Below are positions 23,005-34,733 of a stretch of 64,000 nt of DNA, one piece after another; within the stretch, counting starts at the first letter, position 1, and each line of letters opens with the position of its first letter. This DNA comes from Eustoma russellianum (Eukaryota; Streptophyta; Magnoliopsida; Gentianales; Gentianaceae), in assembly GCA_036186865.1 (NCBI GenBank), contig AP025040.1, forward strand, positions 40,237,693-40,301,692, written 5' to 3'. Made by a program: the position numbers and the translations under genes. The notes under the pieces were generated by a model that was given only the letters and a program-made list of their open reading frames with translations, made no database searches and had not been told where the DNA came from.

Positions 23005-26000
23005 AATTCAGAAAAAGCCACTACATATTTTTCTGCCCTTCCAAATCATCCGTGGATATTCGACTGTAGGGCCATCGATACCATGACCAACGATATCAAT
23101 GACTTTTTTACTTTCTCTAAACCGTTCAAGACACATATCGAAACCACCAGTGGAGAAAGAGTCCCTGTCCAGGGAGGGGGAAGTATTGAAATTTCTCCTA
23201 CCATGACCATAACAAATTGTCTCTATGTTCCTAATCTCCCTTCTAAGTTGTTATCTTTAAGCCATGTTACTAAGGAATTGAATTGTGTTGCCCTAATATA
23301 CCCAACTTTCTGCCTCTTGCAGGACATACATACGAAGGAGATTATTGGGCGTGGCAGTGAACGTGGCGGTCTTTACTACGTAGACGAGGTTGCTCAACTG
23401 AGTCGGTCCATGCTTGCTCACCGGACGTCCACTCGACAATTGTGGTTATGGCACTGTCGTCTAGGTCATCCCTCCTTTGGTTATTTGAAATTTTTGTTCC
23501 CACATTATTTACTCAAAAATCAGTTACATTACAGTGCGAAACGTGTCTTCGTGCCAAAATTCACCAGGCCACGTTTCGCCCAAATAATACTCGTGTAGAC
23601 AAGATTTTTTCGTTAGTGCATTCTGATGTCTGGGGACCCGCAAATGTCTCTAATCTCTCTCATTTCCAGTATTTTGTCTTATTTATTGATGATTTTTCCC
23701 GCATGACATGGGTATATTTCTTGAAACATAAGTCTGATGTCCCTGACAGGTTTATACATTTTTTCCACCTCGTACAAACCCAATACAAAACTCATATTCA
23801 AACACTCCGCTCAGACAATGGTACAGAATATAAACCGCTTCAGCCTTTTTTCAGGGAGCATGGGATTGTTCATCAAACCACCTGTCCCTCTACACCACAA
23901 CAAAATGGTGTTGCCGAACGGAAAAATCGTATTATTCTTGAGATGACCCGGGATATGCTTCTTGAGTCCCGCGTCCCAAAACATTTTTGGCCTGACGCAG
24001 TTGGCACAACAATATACCTCCTAAACCGTCTTCCGACTAAAGCTTTAAATCACCAGACACTATTACAAGTGTTAGCCACCCAAGCTGATATCCCACCAGC
24101 ACTTACCTTACCACCATGTATATTCGGTTGTTCTGTGTATGTACACATCCCAAAAACTGATCGCACTAAATTGGATTCATGTGCTGAGAAATGTGTTTTT
24201 CTTGGATATGCCAGCCACCAGAAAGGGTATCGGTGTTACAGTCCCACTTCTCGCCGTCTCTATACTACTATAGATTGTGTCTTCCTTGAGACCGAGTACT
24301 ACTTTCACCACCAAGTAGGATCTCAGGGGGAGGAAAGTCGTGAGCCCTCCTCTTTTGAGTGGTTACGTAGCCTCGATTGCTCGAAGGATGAGTAACAAGA
24401 GCAAGCAGGTGGCGCCACCGAGCTGACCATGATCGACGCAGTGGAGACTCAAGCGCCAGTGACCATCCCCGAGACATCTGCTTCGGACAATGTTCTACAT
24501 GAGGTAAGTATTGGTCCACTTGATGATTTGGCTGCTACTGAACTGACTGACACTAACACTGTTGAGAGACAGGAACGAGTTCTTCCACCCAGACGTACCA
24601 GAGGTGTTCCACCAGAGCATTACTCCCCTGAGCCAGGAGTAAGGGCAGTCAGGTATCCTATTAATCAAGGAAGAGCTTTACTAGCCCCGTTGTACTCAGA
24701 ATTTATTCCTCGGATAGTACAGTAAGCAAAGAAAAAGAAGGAGTGGCAAGAAGCAATGGCAACAGAAATGGAGGCATTGTTAAAAAATAAGACGTGGGAG
24801 AAGTGTGTGCTTCCTGAAGGAAAGAGGCCAGTTGGGTGCCGATGGGTATTCACAATAAAGTACAAAGCTGATGGGTCAATCGAGCGGTACAAAGCCAGAC
24901 TAGTAGCAAAAGGCTATACCCAGACATATGGAGTTGACTACTCAGAGAATTTTTCACCAGTCGCAAAGATCGACACAATCAGGGTATTATTCTCGGTGGC
25001 TGCAAATAAAGACTGGCCACTATATCAGTTCGATGTCAAGAATGCCTTTTTACATGGTGAACTAAAAGAGGAAGTGTATATGGAAGCTCCCCCAGGCTTC
25101 ACAGAGGAGTTTCATGCTGGCGAAGTATGCAGGTTGAAAAAAGCGTTATATGGCTTAAAGCAAAGTCCGCGAGCATGGTTTGGGCGGTTCACTGTCGCAA
25201 TGAAAAAGAATGTGTTCAAACAGAGTAATGCAGATCACACAATATTTCTTAAGCAAAATGGAGGGAAGGTAACTTGTTTAATTATCTATGTGGATGACAT
25301 GATTATAACAGGAGATGACGAAGAAGAGATCTTAAGACTCCGTCAGAAGTTGTTCGCAGAGTTTGAGATGAAGGATCTGGGTGCGCTACAGTATTTTTTG
25401 GGAATCGAAGTGTTTCGTTCCAAACAAGGTATTATGATTTGTCAACAAAAGTATGTGATTGATTTGTTAACTGAAGTCGGAATGGTTGAGTGTAAGCCTG
25501 CAAAAATACCTATAGTTGTGAATCATCGGTTACAAATAAATGAAGGAGAACCAGTGGTTGACAGAGAAATATCAGAAACTCGTAGGAAAATTGATCTAAC
25601 TTTCTCACACATTGCACACATGATGGCAGTGAAAAGAATCTTGAGATAAAGAGAATAACAAGGTTGGGAATTTGGTTTACGAAGCAAAAACATTTGGATA
25701 TAGAAATATATACTGATGCTGATTGGGCAGGGAATCCAAATGATAGAAGGTCGAAGTCAGGGTACTTTGCCTTTGTTGGAGGAAATTTAGTTTCCTGGAA
25801 GAGCAAGAAGCAAAAAGTGGTAGCTCTGTCCAGCGCAGAAGCAGAGTTTCGAGGAATTGCAAAAGGGGTTGTTGAATCATTGTGACTAAAAAAGTTATTA
25901 GGAGAGATCGGGGTGCCAGTATGTCTTCCAATACGGTTGTTATGTGACAACAACGCAGCTATAAGTATCTCGGAAAACCCGGTACAACATGATAGAACAA

Positions 26001-26191
26001 AGCATATTGAGGTAGATCGGCATTTTATCAAAGAGAAACTCGAAGATGGGAGTGTTGAATTGCCATTCGTAAGAAGTGAAGACCAATAGGCGGACATACT
26101 TACAAAAGCTGTGTCAGGAAGGGTTTTTGAAGGTGTTTTGTGCATGTTGGGTCTTGGATACTCCAATACACAACTTGAGGAGGAGTGTTAA
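23005..26191 (+). pseudogene. Element F pol, broken
   Basis: Protease W-I-F-D-C-R-A-I-D: the D-C-G-A-T-D signature of this lineage (seen in G) has Gly changed to Arg. Integrase: H-x4-H in H-C-R-L-G-H and C-E-T-C, split by a shift near 23500; then V-H-S-D-V-W-G-P, R-S-D-N-G-T-E-Y and G-V-A-E-R-K. Stops at 24393 and 24723. RT with Y-V-D-D (25287-25298). A deletion of roughly 60 bp or more near 25600 removes the T-R-P-D region, and a stop at 25647 follows. RNase H: D-A-D-W-A-G-N, S-S-A-E-A-E-F, then stops at 25883 and 26087. The last frame crosses the purine tract and stops at 26189-26191, inside the 3' LTR. Confidence 0.9.
26177..26185 (+). other. Polypurine tract of element F
   Basis: gaggaggag directly before the 3' LTR; it also codes for the last glutamates of pol. 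Confidence 0.8.
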
Positions 26192-26388
26192 AACAGATTT
26201 GATTTGATTAGATTATATTTGGTGTGCATTTGATTTGAAGTAAATTAGGTAAGATTGGATTAGATAGAATTTGAATGTAACAAATCAAGGATACGGTTAC
26301 AAACATTGTATTATTTAAAGAGGTAGAAGGTGGAAGACGATAATCAATGAAATGTTTATTCATTCATCCCGGGTCTAATTTCTTAACA
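26186..26388 (+). mobile_element. 3' LTR of element F
   Basis: 203 bp, matches the 5' LTR apart from six substitutions, and is followed by the caagc duplication. Confidence 0.95.
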
Positions 26389-26393
26389 CAAGC

Positions 26394-27738
26394 AATTCAA
26401 GCACAATGAGAAATGAGAGACACGAGTGCACAAAGGAATCATATTGGTTTGAATCATTTTGATTCTACTTTACTACCACATTGCTTTTAAAATGAATTTT
26501 CAACAGCTACTTCAATTAAGATTCATTTTTATGCCAACCTACTACAACGATTGCTACTTTTAATACTTCCAAAACAATAACTACAACTAGACAAGCAAGA
26601 GTCTAAGACTTTTCTGCTTACTCTTTCACCTCTTTATAAGCCCTTCCTAACAGTTTTGGCCAAATTTATTTTGGGAAGAAGATGAGTTTACACTTCTAAA
26701 AATAGGCAAATCGCAAGCAAGAGAATTAATGAGTGAAGCTCAAAAACAAGACCACAAATTCACAATTTTTCAAAATAGAGAGCAATAAAGATGAAGAAGA
26801 TGGGAGTAGCTTGGTTATGAAGTGTAATGAACCTGTTCAGCTCCCTTCTCTCTTATAGAGTTGAATGCACTTCAAATTTCAGCCCACCTATTTCTCTTGC
26901 TTCATTGAATGCTTGGCAAGATCCCAAATGTCCCAAACATCTCTTTTCTCTTTGGGTGAAGAATCTTGTACCTAATCAAGCTTGGGGTTAAGGCTGTAAA
27001 CGAGCCAAACGAGTCGAGTATTGTCTTATTCAATCTCGGTTCATTTAACTTAGTGAACGAGCCGAGCTTGTTCGTTTATTTAAACGAACATTTTTAAGTG
27101 TTCAAGCTCGGTTTGTTTAACTTACGAACAACATTAACGAGCCGAACACCTTAAACGAACGGTGTCACCACCGAGTTCGAACAGAAAAAAAAAGTTGTTC
27201 AAGCTCGGTTCGTTAAAGTTTTAGCCGAATCGAGCACAAGCTAACCGAACGGCTCGGACCATTTACAGGCCTACTTAGGGTAGAGGTAAATCACTCACAA
27301 AAAGAGTAAGAGTTGTTGTCCATGAATGCTACATCAGATTCAACAGCAACAACATTACCCTATTGCTTTAGAAAATGTTATAACAGATTGAAACAGAAAA
27401 ATAGAGAAGAATGGGTTTTGTTGGCCAAAATTAACTTTTCTGACGGATATCAAATTTGAATCCTCGTATTATACGTCAGACCTGCTCTATACTGAACCCG
27501 TCGACGTTTGGCCCATGGCCAGTGAATTTTGTGTAACCTTCACGCCTTCGGTAAGATGTTTGATCCTTTGTAACAACAGAGTCTCCTGTTTACTGAAACC
27601 GCCCTGCCTTATTGGTAGGATGTCCGGCCCTATGCCAAACATCTATTTTTATTGTTTCTACTCTTTTAACTTTTCTTACTCCTAATCATCTTGTCCTAAA
27701 TAATCGAAACTTTCATCAACATTATTTTAACCTCAACA
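26394..27738 (-). mobile_element. Element E 3' LTR, main piece
   Basis: It aligns along its length with the right-hand E LTR (37740-38206 and 43781-44296): for example ttcagctcccttctctctta, ggatatcaaatttgaatcc, and the end taacctcaaca against taaccccaaca. It carries the hAT-like MITE at 26989-27273. The copies are clearly diverged, so E is old. On the minus strand it reads TGTTGAGG... Confidence 0.78.
26989..27273. mobile_element. hAT-like MITE inserted in the E LTR
   Basis: A 285-bp element, absent from the other E LTR. Termini taaggctgtaaac and, in reverse complement, taggcctgtaaat form short imperfect inverted repeats, flanked by cttggggt (26981-26988) and cttagggt (27274-27281), an 8-bp duplication with one mismatch as expected for hAT. 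Inside are repeated gagccgaac / gttcaagctcggtt motifs. No coding capacity, so it would need a transposase in trans. Confidence 0.72.
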
Positions 27739-28283
27739 ATCTCTTTTTTGATGATTTCAAGCGAGAAGATATCATTCGAATTTTGAATAGCCATTTCAAC
27801 TCCTCCTCACTTTATCCGTTCTATATCATTCAATAACTATTTCAACTCTCCCTCATGATATACACCATAAGTTCCTAGTTGAAATGAATCACAATAAGCA
27901 TTTCTAATAACATATCATTAAATTATGAACGTAGATCATAACCCCCTGTGAAACCTTCTCCCCATTTGAAAACCACAAGCTGAACTATAAGATTACAAAA
28001 GAACCTAATAGCCATGTACACAGCAAGTGACTCAAAAGGCATGACGCATTCCAAAATAGTACAAGGAGAAGCAAGGAACGGATAAGAAACCTGAAGAGAT
28101 AGTTAGTGAGCATCGATAGGGCGAGAAATCAGGAGTCATCATCTGCGGTGAAAGATGCAACGTAGGTTAGCTGTTTAAGATAACCCTTAATTTTTCCATA
28201 CTTTGTGTTTCCATCGTGCATTATCCTCCTCAAGCTTATTAATAGGATGTTTTGTCGTTGTTGCCTCACCTTTAAGCAACTTC
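27739..28283 (-). other. Element E 3' end with purine tract, then decayed reading-frame remnant
   Basis: On the minus strand, caaaaaagagat at 27739-27750 next to the LTR looks like the E purine tract. From about 28283 down to about 28190 the minus strand reads L-L-K-G-E-A-T-T-T-K-H-P-I-N-K-L-E-E-D-N-A-R-W, which continues the frame found right of G at 33558. The rest is stop-filled with no recognised feature. Confidence 0.5.
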
Positions 28284-28500
28284 TGAAGAATTGGCTATTT
28301 TAACAGTTGAATGAAAGAAACAATTTTCTTTATTGAGATTTTTGATTACAACCGTGTTTCTATCTATAGGCAGTAGCTATCTTTATTTTCGGTAAATATC
28401 AATCACACACAATCACACTGATTTATATTTTGATTACAATGATTGTTCCATCAAAAGTAAGGTTTGACTATGATATTTGATTGCGATCTTCTTTCCATCA
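28284..28500 (-). mobile_element. 3' LTR of element G
   Basis: 217 bp; aligns with 33342-33557 with scattered substitutions. The pol stop codon lies at its first bases on the minus strand. Confidence 0.93.
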
Positions 28501-31500
28501 CTCCCCCTCAAGTTGTGCATCGAGACCACCAATGACCAACTTATACAGAGCTGCTTCGAACATGCTTCCCACTATCGTCTTGGTGAGAATATCCGCGAGT
28601 TGGTCTTCGGAGTGAAGAAAAGGAACTTCCACTATCCTAGCGTCAAGCTTTTTTTAATAAAGTATCTATCGACCTATACATGCTATGTTCTATCATGTTG
28701 AACTGGGTTTTTGGGGATACTGATTGTTGTCTTGTTGTAGCACTTGAGTTTCGCTGGCTGCTAAGTCGGGAACCCCACTTCTTTTAATAACTTATCAAGC
28801 CACAATACTTCCATTATCCCTTTGGCGATTCTCCTAAACTCCGCATCAACACTAGATAAAGCTACCACTTTTTATTTCTTACTCCTCCAAGTAACCAGAT
28901 TACCCCCTACTAATGAGAAATATATAGATGTTGACCGTCTATCACTCAGATTACCTGCCCAGTCTACATCTATAAAAACTTCTTCCTCCAGGTGCCCATG
29001 CTTTTTTAGCCAAATTCCTTTGTCAGGTGTTTTCTTTATATACCTCAAAACTCGCTTCACTGTTTTCATGTGTTCCTTTTGTGGTTGATGCATGAATTGA
29101 CTAACCACCCTGACTGCGTAAGCAATATCCGATCGTGTATGAGATAAATAGATGAGTTTCCCTACTAGTCTCTGGTACTATTCTCTGTCTACCACAGGGT
29201 CTCCTTCCCGGATTTGGAGTTTCAAGTTGACCGCAACGGGAGTATCACTCGGTTTACAGTCCAACATCCCTACCTCGGCCAAGAGATCCAAAGTATACTT
29301 TCTTTGAGAGATAAACAACCCTGTCTTTGACTAGAGCACCTCAATTCCAAGAAAGTACTTTAACTCTCCTAGATCCTTCATTTCAAACTCATGGAACAGC
29401 CTTTCTATGAGTCGTATCATTTTTTCTTTATCGCTCCCTATAATAATCATATCATCGACATAAATAATGAGAAACGTGATCGACTTACCCTTTTGTTTCA
29501 AAAACAATGTGTGGTCTGCATTTACTTTGTTTGTACCCATTGTCTTTCATAACCAGCATAAATCTTCCGAACTAGGCTCTTGGTGATTGCTTTAATGCAT
29601 AAAGTACTCGCTTAAGCCTACACACTTCTCCCTTCTTAAATGTACCAGTAAAACCTAATGGCGCTTCCATATAGACTTTTTCTTTCAGTTACCGATGTAG
29701 AAAAGCATTTTTTACATCAAACTAGTATAATGGCCACTCTTTATTTGCCGCACTGGAAAACAAGACCCCGATAGTGTCAATCTTAGCAATGGAAGAAAAT
29801 GTCTCTGAGTAGTCAATATCATATGTTTACACTTCACTGTGAACACTAATCGGCACCCTATTGGTTTCTTTCCTCTAGGTAATATACACTTCTCCCAAGT
29901 ATTTTTTTCTCAGTGCCTACATTTCGACTTCCATCGCTTCCTTCCACTCTTTCCGTCTGATGGCTTCATCAACACTCCTTACTAGGTTTTCAGTATATAG
30001 AGAGGTAAACAATACTCTTTCTTCTTCTGAAACCACCACATTTGCTGGGTACCTGACACTTCTCGAGGTCCTATCAGGAGAGTACTTTTGAGGTGGGACC
30101 CCAAGAAGAGTGCATACCTTTGACTCGGTCGAGAGCTCACGACCAACAAGGTTTTCAGTTATGTAATCAGTGGGTGTGGGTGAATCAAGCAAAACACTGG
30201 ATGGCATTATGTCAGGGTCAAGGTCAGAGAATGTCACACTTACCTCGTGAAGAACATCCAAAGAAGGAGTCTCATCGGACAATGACATTGGAGCTTCAGA
30301 ACTGTCTACACAGGACTGGGCATACTCGGTGGCGTCATGTGCTTGTTCTTGTTGGGCAGCGTCATACTGCCTGGAGTTGTGTAACCAGTTGAAAGGCTCA
30401 TCATAACTCTCCCCTGGGCCTAAGTGCGGGTGGAAAAGAAGTATTCGGGTTCAATAAAGACACAGCCAAATGTGACATGTATGCGTTGGGTGAGAGGATT
30501 ATAGCACCGAAAGCCTTTTTGATGAGTGGTGTATTCGACAAAGACATAACTTTCTAGCACATGGATCTAGTTTGGTGCACTCATGTTTTGTAATGTGGAT
30601 GTAGACAGTACAGCCGAATACTTTTGGTGAAAGTGTTATGATGGAAGGAATACTGACTTGTAAAGAAAGGGTTTTGAGAGGAGTTTGTTTGTTTAGTGTC
30701 CGTGTAGGTAGTCAATTAAGGAGATAGACAGATGTGGCAATTGCCTCATGCCACAAATATTTTGGAACAGATGCTTCAAGCATCATAGCTCGGGTCATTT
30801 CGAGTAGCAAATGATTTTTCCATTCAACGACCCCGTTTTGTTGGGGTGTGTTGGGACATGAAGTTTGGTGAAGTATTCTATTTGTCTGCAGGAAAGTTTG
30901 AAACTAATGAGACATGCATTTGCCCCCATTGCCGGAGCGAAGAATTTGATTTCTTTTTTTGAACTGAGTTTCAATCATTCGGAAAAATTAAAGAACCAAG
31001 CTAGTACATCCGGTTTGTTTTTTAGAATATAAACCCATGTCATTTGTGAGTAGTCATCAACAAATAGAACAAAATAAAAATACCCCTAAAGTGTGGGAGA
31101 TGGGGCAGGTCCCCACACGTCAGAATGAACAAGTGAGAAACATTGACTAACTCTGGTATTATTGGGGCGAAAAGTGCCCTTGTGGTGTTTAGCAAGGATA
31201 CACATAGTGCAGGAAATAGGATTGGTAAATTGAGTAAATAAAGCAGGAAATAAAGTACGAAGGTAACCAAAGGAAGGATGACCCAAACAACGGTGCCATA
31301 ATCACAGTTGCCTATCTGCCATGCTGTGAACAAGCATGGACCGGCCCTGTTGAGCACCTCATCCACGTAGTACAGTCTGCCACTTTCAGTGTCATGTCCA
31401 ATAATCTCTTTCGTAGAATGTCCTGCAAAAGGCAAATATTGGGATAGATTAGTACGACACAGTTAAGTTGTCTAGTAATCTGACTAAGGGAAAGGAGTTT

Positions 31501-31709
31501 AGAAGATGGAGTAGGAACATAAAGACATTATGTAATTTGTAAATCGGGGTAAAGTCTGATAATGCCACTACTACGGACTGGTATTAGGTCTCCGTTTGCG
31601 GTTTTGATATGTGTTTTTTTGGCTAAGGTGGTGGATAAAATAGTGAAATCACTGGGATCAAAAGTCATAGTGTCGGTGGCCCCGCAGTCAAGGATCCACT
31701 GAGACTTTT
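28498..31709 (-). pseudogene. Element G pol, broken
   Basis: Protease D-C-G-A-T-D-T-M-T at about 31690-31665. Integrase: L-G-H-P-S-F-G-Y and C-T-M-C-I-L-A-K-H (31086-31286), V-H-S-D-V-W-G-P, then shifted frames with P-Q-Q-N-G-V-V-E near 30830. A spacer frame (29917-30288) is conserved with F (S-L-D-V-L-H-E-V-S). RT keeps Y-V-D-D-M-I-I (29451-29462). RNase H: D-V-D-W-A-G-N near 28950, with the Asp-Ala-Asp signature altered. Many stops and shifts separate these blocks. The last frame (L-D-A-Q-L-E-G-E) ends on TGA at 28498-28500, the first bases of the LTR. Confidence 0.87.
28501..28512 (-). other. Polypurine tract of element G
   Basis: cttgagggggag on the minus strand, adjoining the 3' LTR. 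Confidence 0.85.
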
Positions 31710-33061
31710 TTATAACTTTTTTAGGGTAATTGTGGGAATTATTTTGGGTGAGGTTGATTTTTTGAGGACAATGGGATGACTGTAAAATTTCAGGAATGGG
31801 AGGGTATTTTCGTCTTTATCATTACAATGGAAATTAGGGTTGAAGTTACTGAGGGGTATTTGAGGAAAATCAGGAATTATGTTGGGTAATTTATATTCCC
31901 CAACCCTACCTTGTTGGTGTGCCGCCCCCTCTTGGCTGCCGTAGACTTCTCTTCGTCCTTCTGGAGTCTTCTCGCTGGTTCTCCTTCTTCCTTCTTCTAG
32001 ATCCTTCTGCTTGCCAGCAATGAAGCCTTCTCCTTCAGCTCCTCCGCTGGTGCTCACCGCTCCTCCTCCATAGCCAAAACCTCCGGCTTCCTTCTTCCTT
32101 CCTGGTTTGGTTCCCCACTAGTAGGGGTATCCCACCAGTTCAAAGCATCCGTCCTTAGTATGCTTGTGTTTGCCACAGTGGGTACACACAAGTGTTGATT
32201 TATCCTCTTTCTCCCCATCCCGCGATGATAATTGTGAGCGGCTAAGGGGATATGATCTCCGGTCAGCTCTTTTGCCTCTTGCGTGAAGTCCTGCCCCGAC
32301 CCTTTGTGCTCCATGTGATGAATCGACGCATTCTGACGGTCCTCCTCTCCTGAGAATATACATTCGTGTTTCTTCTCTTTTTATTGTAGCATAAGCAATT
32401 TCTGGAGAAGGCAGAGGCTCTCGCTTGAGCATATCCCTGTTGATGGTCTCAAATCTGTCATCACTGGCTATTAACAGCTGATAGAGCCTCTGTTCTTGGA
32501 CCTTGTTATTATAAACAGTGATGTCTTCAGGATCCTTCATTGGGTTAGGCTCCCTTCGATCGATTTCCATCCAAATGGTGCAAAGCATGTTCCAAAGGTC
32601 TTCCAAAGTACCTCCTCCTTGCTTGATGGAGTTAGCTCGCTTATGTAAATCAAACACAAATAGCGAGTTGGCCCCTGTGCCATACGTTATGGCCAGTCCA
32701 TCCCACAAAGCTTTTGCAGTCGGGAATTGTGAGACATTGTTGATAAGATTTGGCTCAAGATTTTGTATAAACCACGTAAAGATGCATTGGTCATTCGTTT
32801 GACATTGCGCAAAGTTAGGGGTCTGAAGCGGTCGGAGGAGAAGAAATACCAGTGATATGCTGAGTCCGGCCCCTGCCCCCGATCGCTTTGCTGATTAGGA
32901 TAGCCTAGAGTTGATAATTATCTCTCCTAAACTTGATTCCAAGTGATAAGTTGTCTGGATTTGAACTGGACATCTGGATATTAAGACTGTTCCATAGCAA
33001 GTTAATCCATTGAATGGATAACTCGCCATTTTGTGGTCTATTCTCCTCTGTTTCTGACATG
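31710..33061 (-). pseudogene. Element G gag, broken
   Basis: Starts M-S-E-T-E-E-N-R-P-Q at 33061 and stops at about 32905. Homology with F resumes at W-D-G-L-A-I-T-Y-G (32708) and runs through N-P-M-K-D-P-E-D to a zinc knuckle C-T-H-C-G-K-H-K-H-T-K-D-G-C near 32145-32190. A different frame (31710-32057) carries the charged linker towards protease. Confidence 0.83.
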
Positions 33062-33329
33062 GTGCATTTGTGTATTGCAGGTTGATGATGCGTTAGCCTT
33101 GGCTGGGGTTGGAAAAGGTAACTGTGCAACAATGATGAGTGTCTCAGAGTTCCAGAAAATACCCACCAAAAAGTTCTTGATTTGTTTGTTGATATGTACA
33201 GATTTTTTTGTGTTGGCTGGTTCTGTGTTTTTGTGTATGGAACAACAATGGCTTATGCGTTTCTGTTGCAATCAGTCACTGGGACAGTGATGAATCCTGA
33301 AAAATTCCGAGTCCCAAAAATCAAGCACT

Positions 33330-33341
33330 GCTCTGATACCA
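33330..33341 (-). other. Primer-binding site of element G
   Basis: gctctgatacca, exact complement of tggtatcagagc, abutting the 5' LTR. Confidence 0.95.
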
Positions 33342-33557
33342 TGAAGAATTGGCTATTTTAACAGTTGAATGAAAGAAACAATTTTTTCATTGAGATTTTT
33401 GATTACAACCGTGTATCTATCTATAGGCAGTAACTATCTCTATTTTTTGTTAATATCAATCACACAGAATCACACTGATTTATATTTTAATTACAATGAT
33501 TGCTCCATCAAAGATAAAGTTTGACTGTGATATTTGATTGCGATCTTCTTTCCATCA
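33342..33557 (-). mobile_element. 5' LTR of element G
   Basis: 216 bp, TG...CA on either strand; promoter for the minus-strand transcript. Confidence 0.93.
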
Positions 33558-33984
33558 ATTTCATCCTAGTCTCAGCAAGATCAATTCATTGCTCCGCCTC
33601 CTCACACCATTGCTCCATGCTACTAGTGTTGTCATCTTGAGCTTGCTGGCTTTCACAGCCTCAATCTCGTCGTCTTGTCATTCTTGGTAGATTGGTCTTG
33701 CACCCCACTCTCGTAGACTTTGGCCATACCTCCTGTGGACATTGCCACCCTTTTTGGAGTCGTGCTTCTGACTACTGCCGTTCCACAAAATTTGGCTTGA
33801 CCATCTCATGTTGGGTGATCAATTCCTCATGACCAATGGCAAATTAGCAGCCTGGAGCATCCTTGTCAAATGGTTGGCATATGGAAGAGCCTTCTTGAGA
33901 AGATGCATGGCTTCAACTATATTTGTCAAAAACAACGCACCATAATTTACCTTTATACTCTTCAAAGCTCGGTGCCCAAGAAGA
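33558..33984 (-). pseudogene. Decayed ORF interrupted by element G
   Basis: The minus strand reads, in changing frames, N-I-V-E-A-M-H-L-L-K-K-A-L-P-Y-A-N-H-L-T-R-M-L-Q-A-A-N-L-P, then L-I-T-Q-H-E-M-V-K, later E-Q-W-C-E-E-A-E-Q and L-A-E-T-R-M-K, and continues at 28283 beyond G. The K-A-L-P-Y block vaguely recalls uncharacterised transposon-associated plant proteins, but I cannot assign a family. Several stops; not functional. Upstream on the minus strand lies segment J, possibly its LTR or promoter. Confidence 0.5.
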
Positions 33985-34282
33985 TGTTAGAAAAATTACA
34001 GAGAATAATGGCAACTCAAAAATATAGAACAGACTGGATGTGACAGATTGTCACTGTTCTTAAAACAATTTTGCATATACCGAATAGCATGGTATACTTC
34101 AAGCAAATGATTCTCAAGATATAACGGCTTTCTCCCTTTCTTTTTGTTCTAAGAGAGAGAGAGAGGTTGAACTTCTTTATAGAAGTGGATGATAATGAAG
34201 GATGGAAGAAGAAGACTGCTGTAGAGACTTTACACAAGTTTTGAAGAAATTTTCATGTATGTGTTGAAGATAGTAAAGTCTA

Positions 34283-34291
34283 CTATTTATA
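34283..34291 (-). promoter_or_regulatory. TATA-like box of segment J
   Basis: tataaatag on the minus strand (context ccctataaatagtagac), about 140 bp downstream of the repeat block. Confidence 0.55.
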
Positions 34292-34429
34292 GGGTTTGAG
34301 TTCACAAACAACAAGTTCAAAGGACCCTTTTCTGCTGACTTTTCCCCTTAGGATCAGCCATGAACGTTCAATATGAAAGGAAATGTCATTTGGTGCAGAA
34401 GTTGCATCTTTTATGAACTGACACGACAT

Positions 34430-34640
34430 TTCAGGCGCCTCATGTATGCGTTCGAAGTGTTCTGAAGATTTTCTTGAACACTTTGAGCGCCTGCATTAGG
34501 CACTTCATGTCACTTCGAAGTGTTTTGGAAGCAATCTGGAACACTTCAAAAGCCTACATTAGGAGCTTAATCCCACTTCGAACGCCTATACAAGGCGTTC
34601 GAAGTGTGCTGGAAACTTTCTTTAACACATAAAGTGCCAC
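34430..34640. repeat. Three diverged ~63-bp repeats with a perfect hairpin in segment J
   Basis: Units contain cacttcgaa / ttcgaagtg and gcgcct / aggcg motifs. Within them, 34574-34587 (cacttcgaacgcct) and 34593-34606 are exact inverted 14-bp arms around ataca. The position upstream of the TATA box suggests an enhancer-like U3 repeat. Confidence 0.7.
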
Positions 34641-34733
34641 ATGTGTTTGGAACGCTCCTATTTCCTTCCATTGTTCATAAAACACTCCAAACTTCACTTA
34701 TTCTTCTATCAATAGGTCACATAACATTATACA

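Larger units (their letters stand above)
21172..26388 (+). mobile_element. Element F: complete copia retrotransposon with short LTRs
   Basis: Two 203-bp LTRs (tgttaaaacag...tcttaaca), differing at 6 positions by my count (about 97%), a perfect primer-binding site, purine tract and a perfect 5-bp duplication caagc (21167-21171 and 26389-26393). Inserted in the LTR of E. Coding is broken by several stops, shifts and one deletion, so it is non-autonomous. Its proteins resemble those of G and fragment I. Confidence 0.96.
28284..33557 (-). mobile_element. Element G: complete minus-strand copia retrotransposon with short LTRs
   Basis: LTRs of 217 and 216 bp (plus-strand ends tgaagaattgg...tttccatca), primer-binding site, purine tract, and flanks acttc (28279-28283) and atttc (33558-33562), a 5-bp duplication with one mismatch. 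Removing it rejoins a reading frame (R-M-K with L-L-K-G-E) on the minus strand. Same lineage as F by gag and protease, but the LTRs are unrelated by eye. Confidence 0.94.
33985..34733 (-). mobile_element. LTR-like segment J
   Basis: About 750 bp running tgttag...tataca on the plus strand (TG...CA). On the minus strand it has an upstream block of about 63-bp diverged repeats, then a clear tataaatag box, then a leader-like stretch: the layout of U3-R-U5. No second copy, primer site or clean target duplication was found (gaaga against gggtt), so a solo or truncated LTR, or a gene promoter, remain possible. Confidence 0.45.

Noticed and set aside
25510..26166. 218-codon minus-strand frame over F RNase H
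   Set aside because: It is the complement of the recognised RNase H segment of F; no independent support.
33985..34733. J as a full retrotransposon LTR with primer site
   Set aside because: No initiator-Met or other clear primer complement next to it and no matching flanks; kept only as LTR-like.
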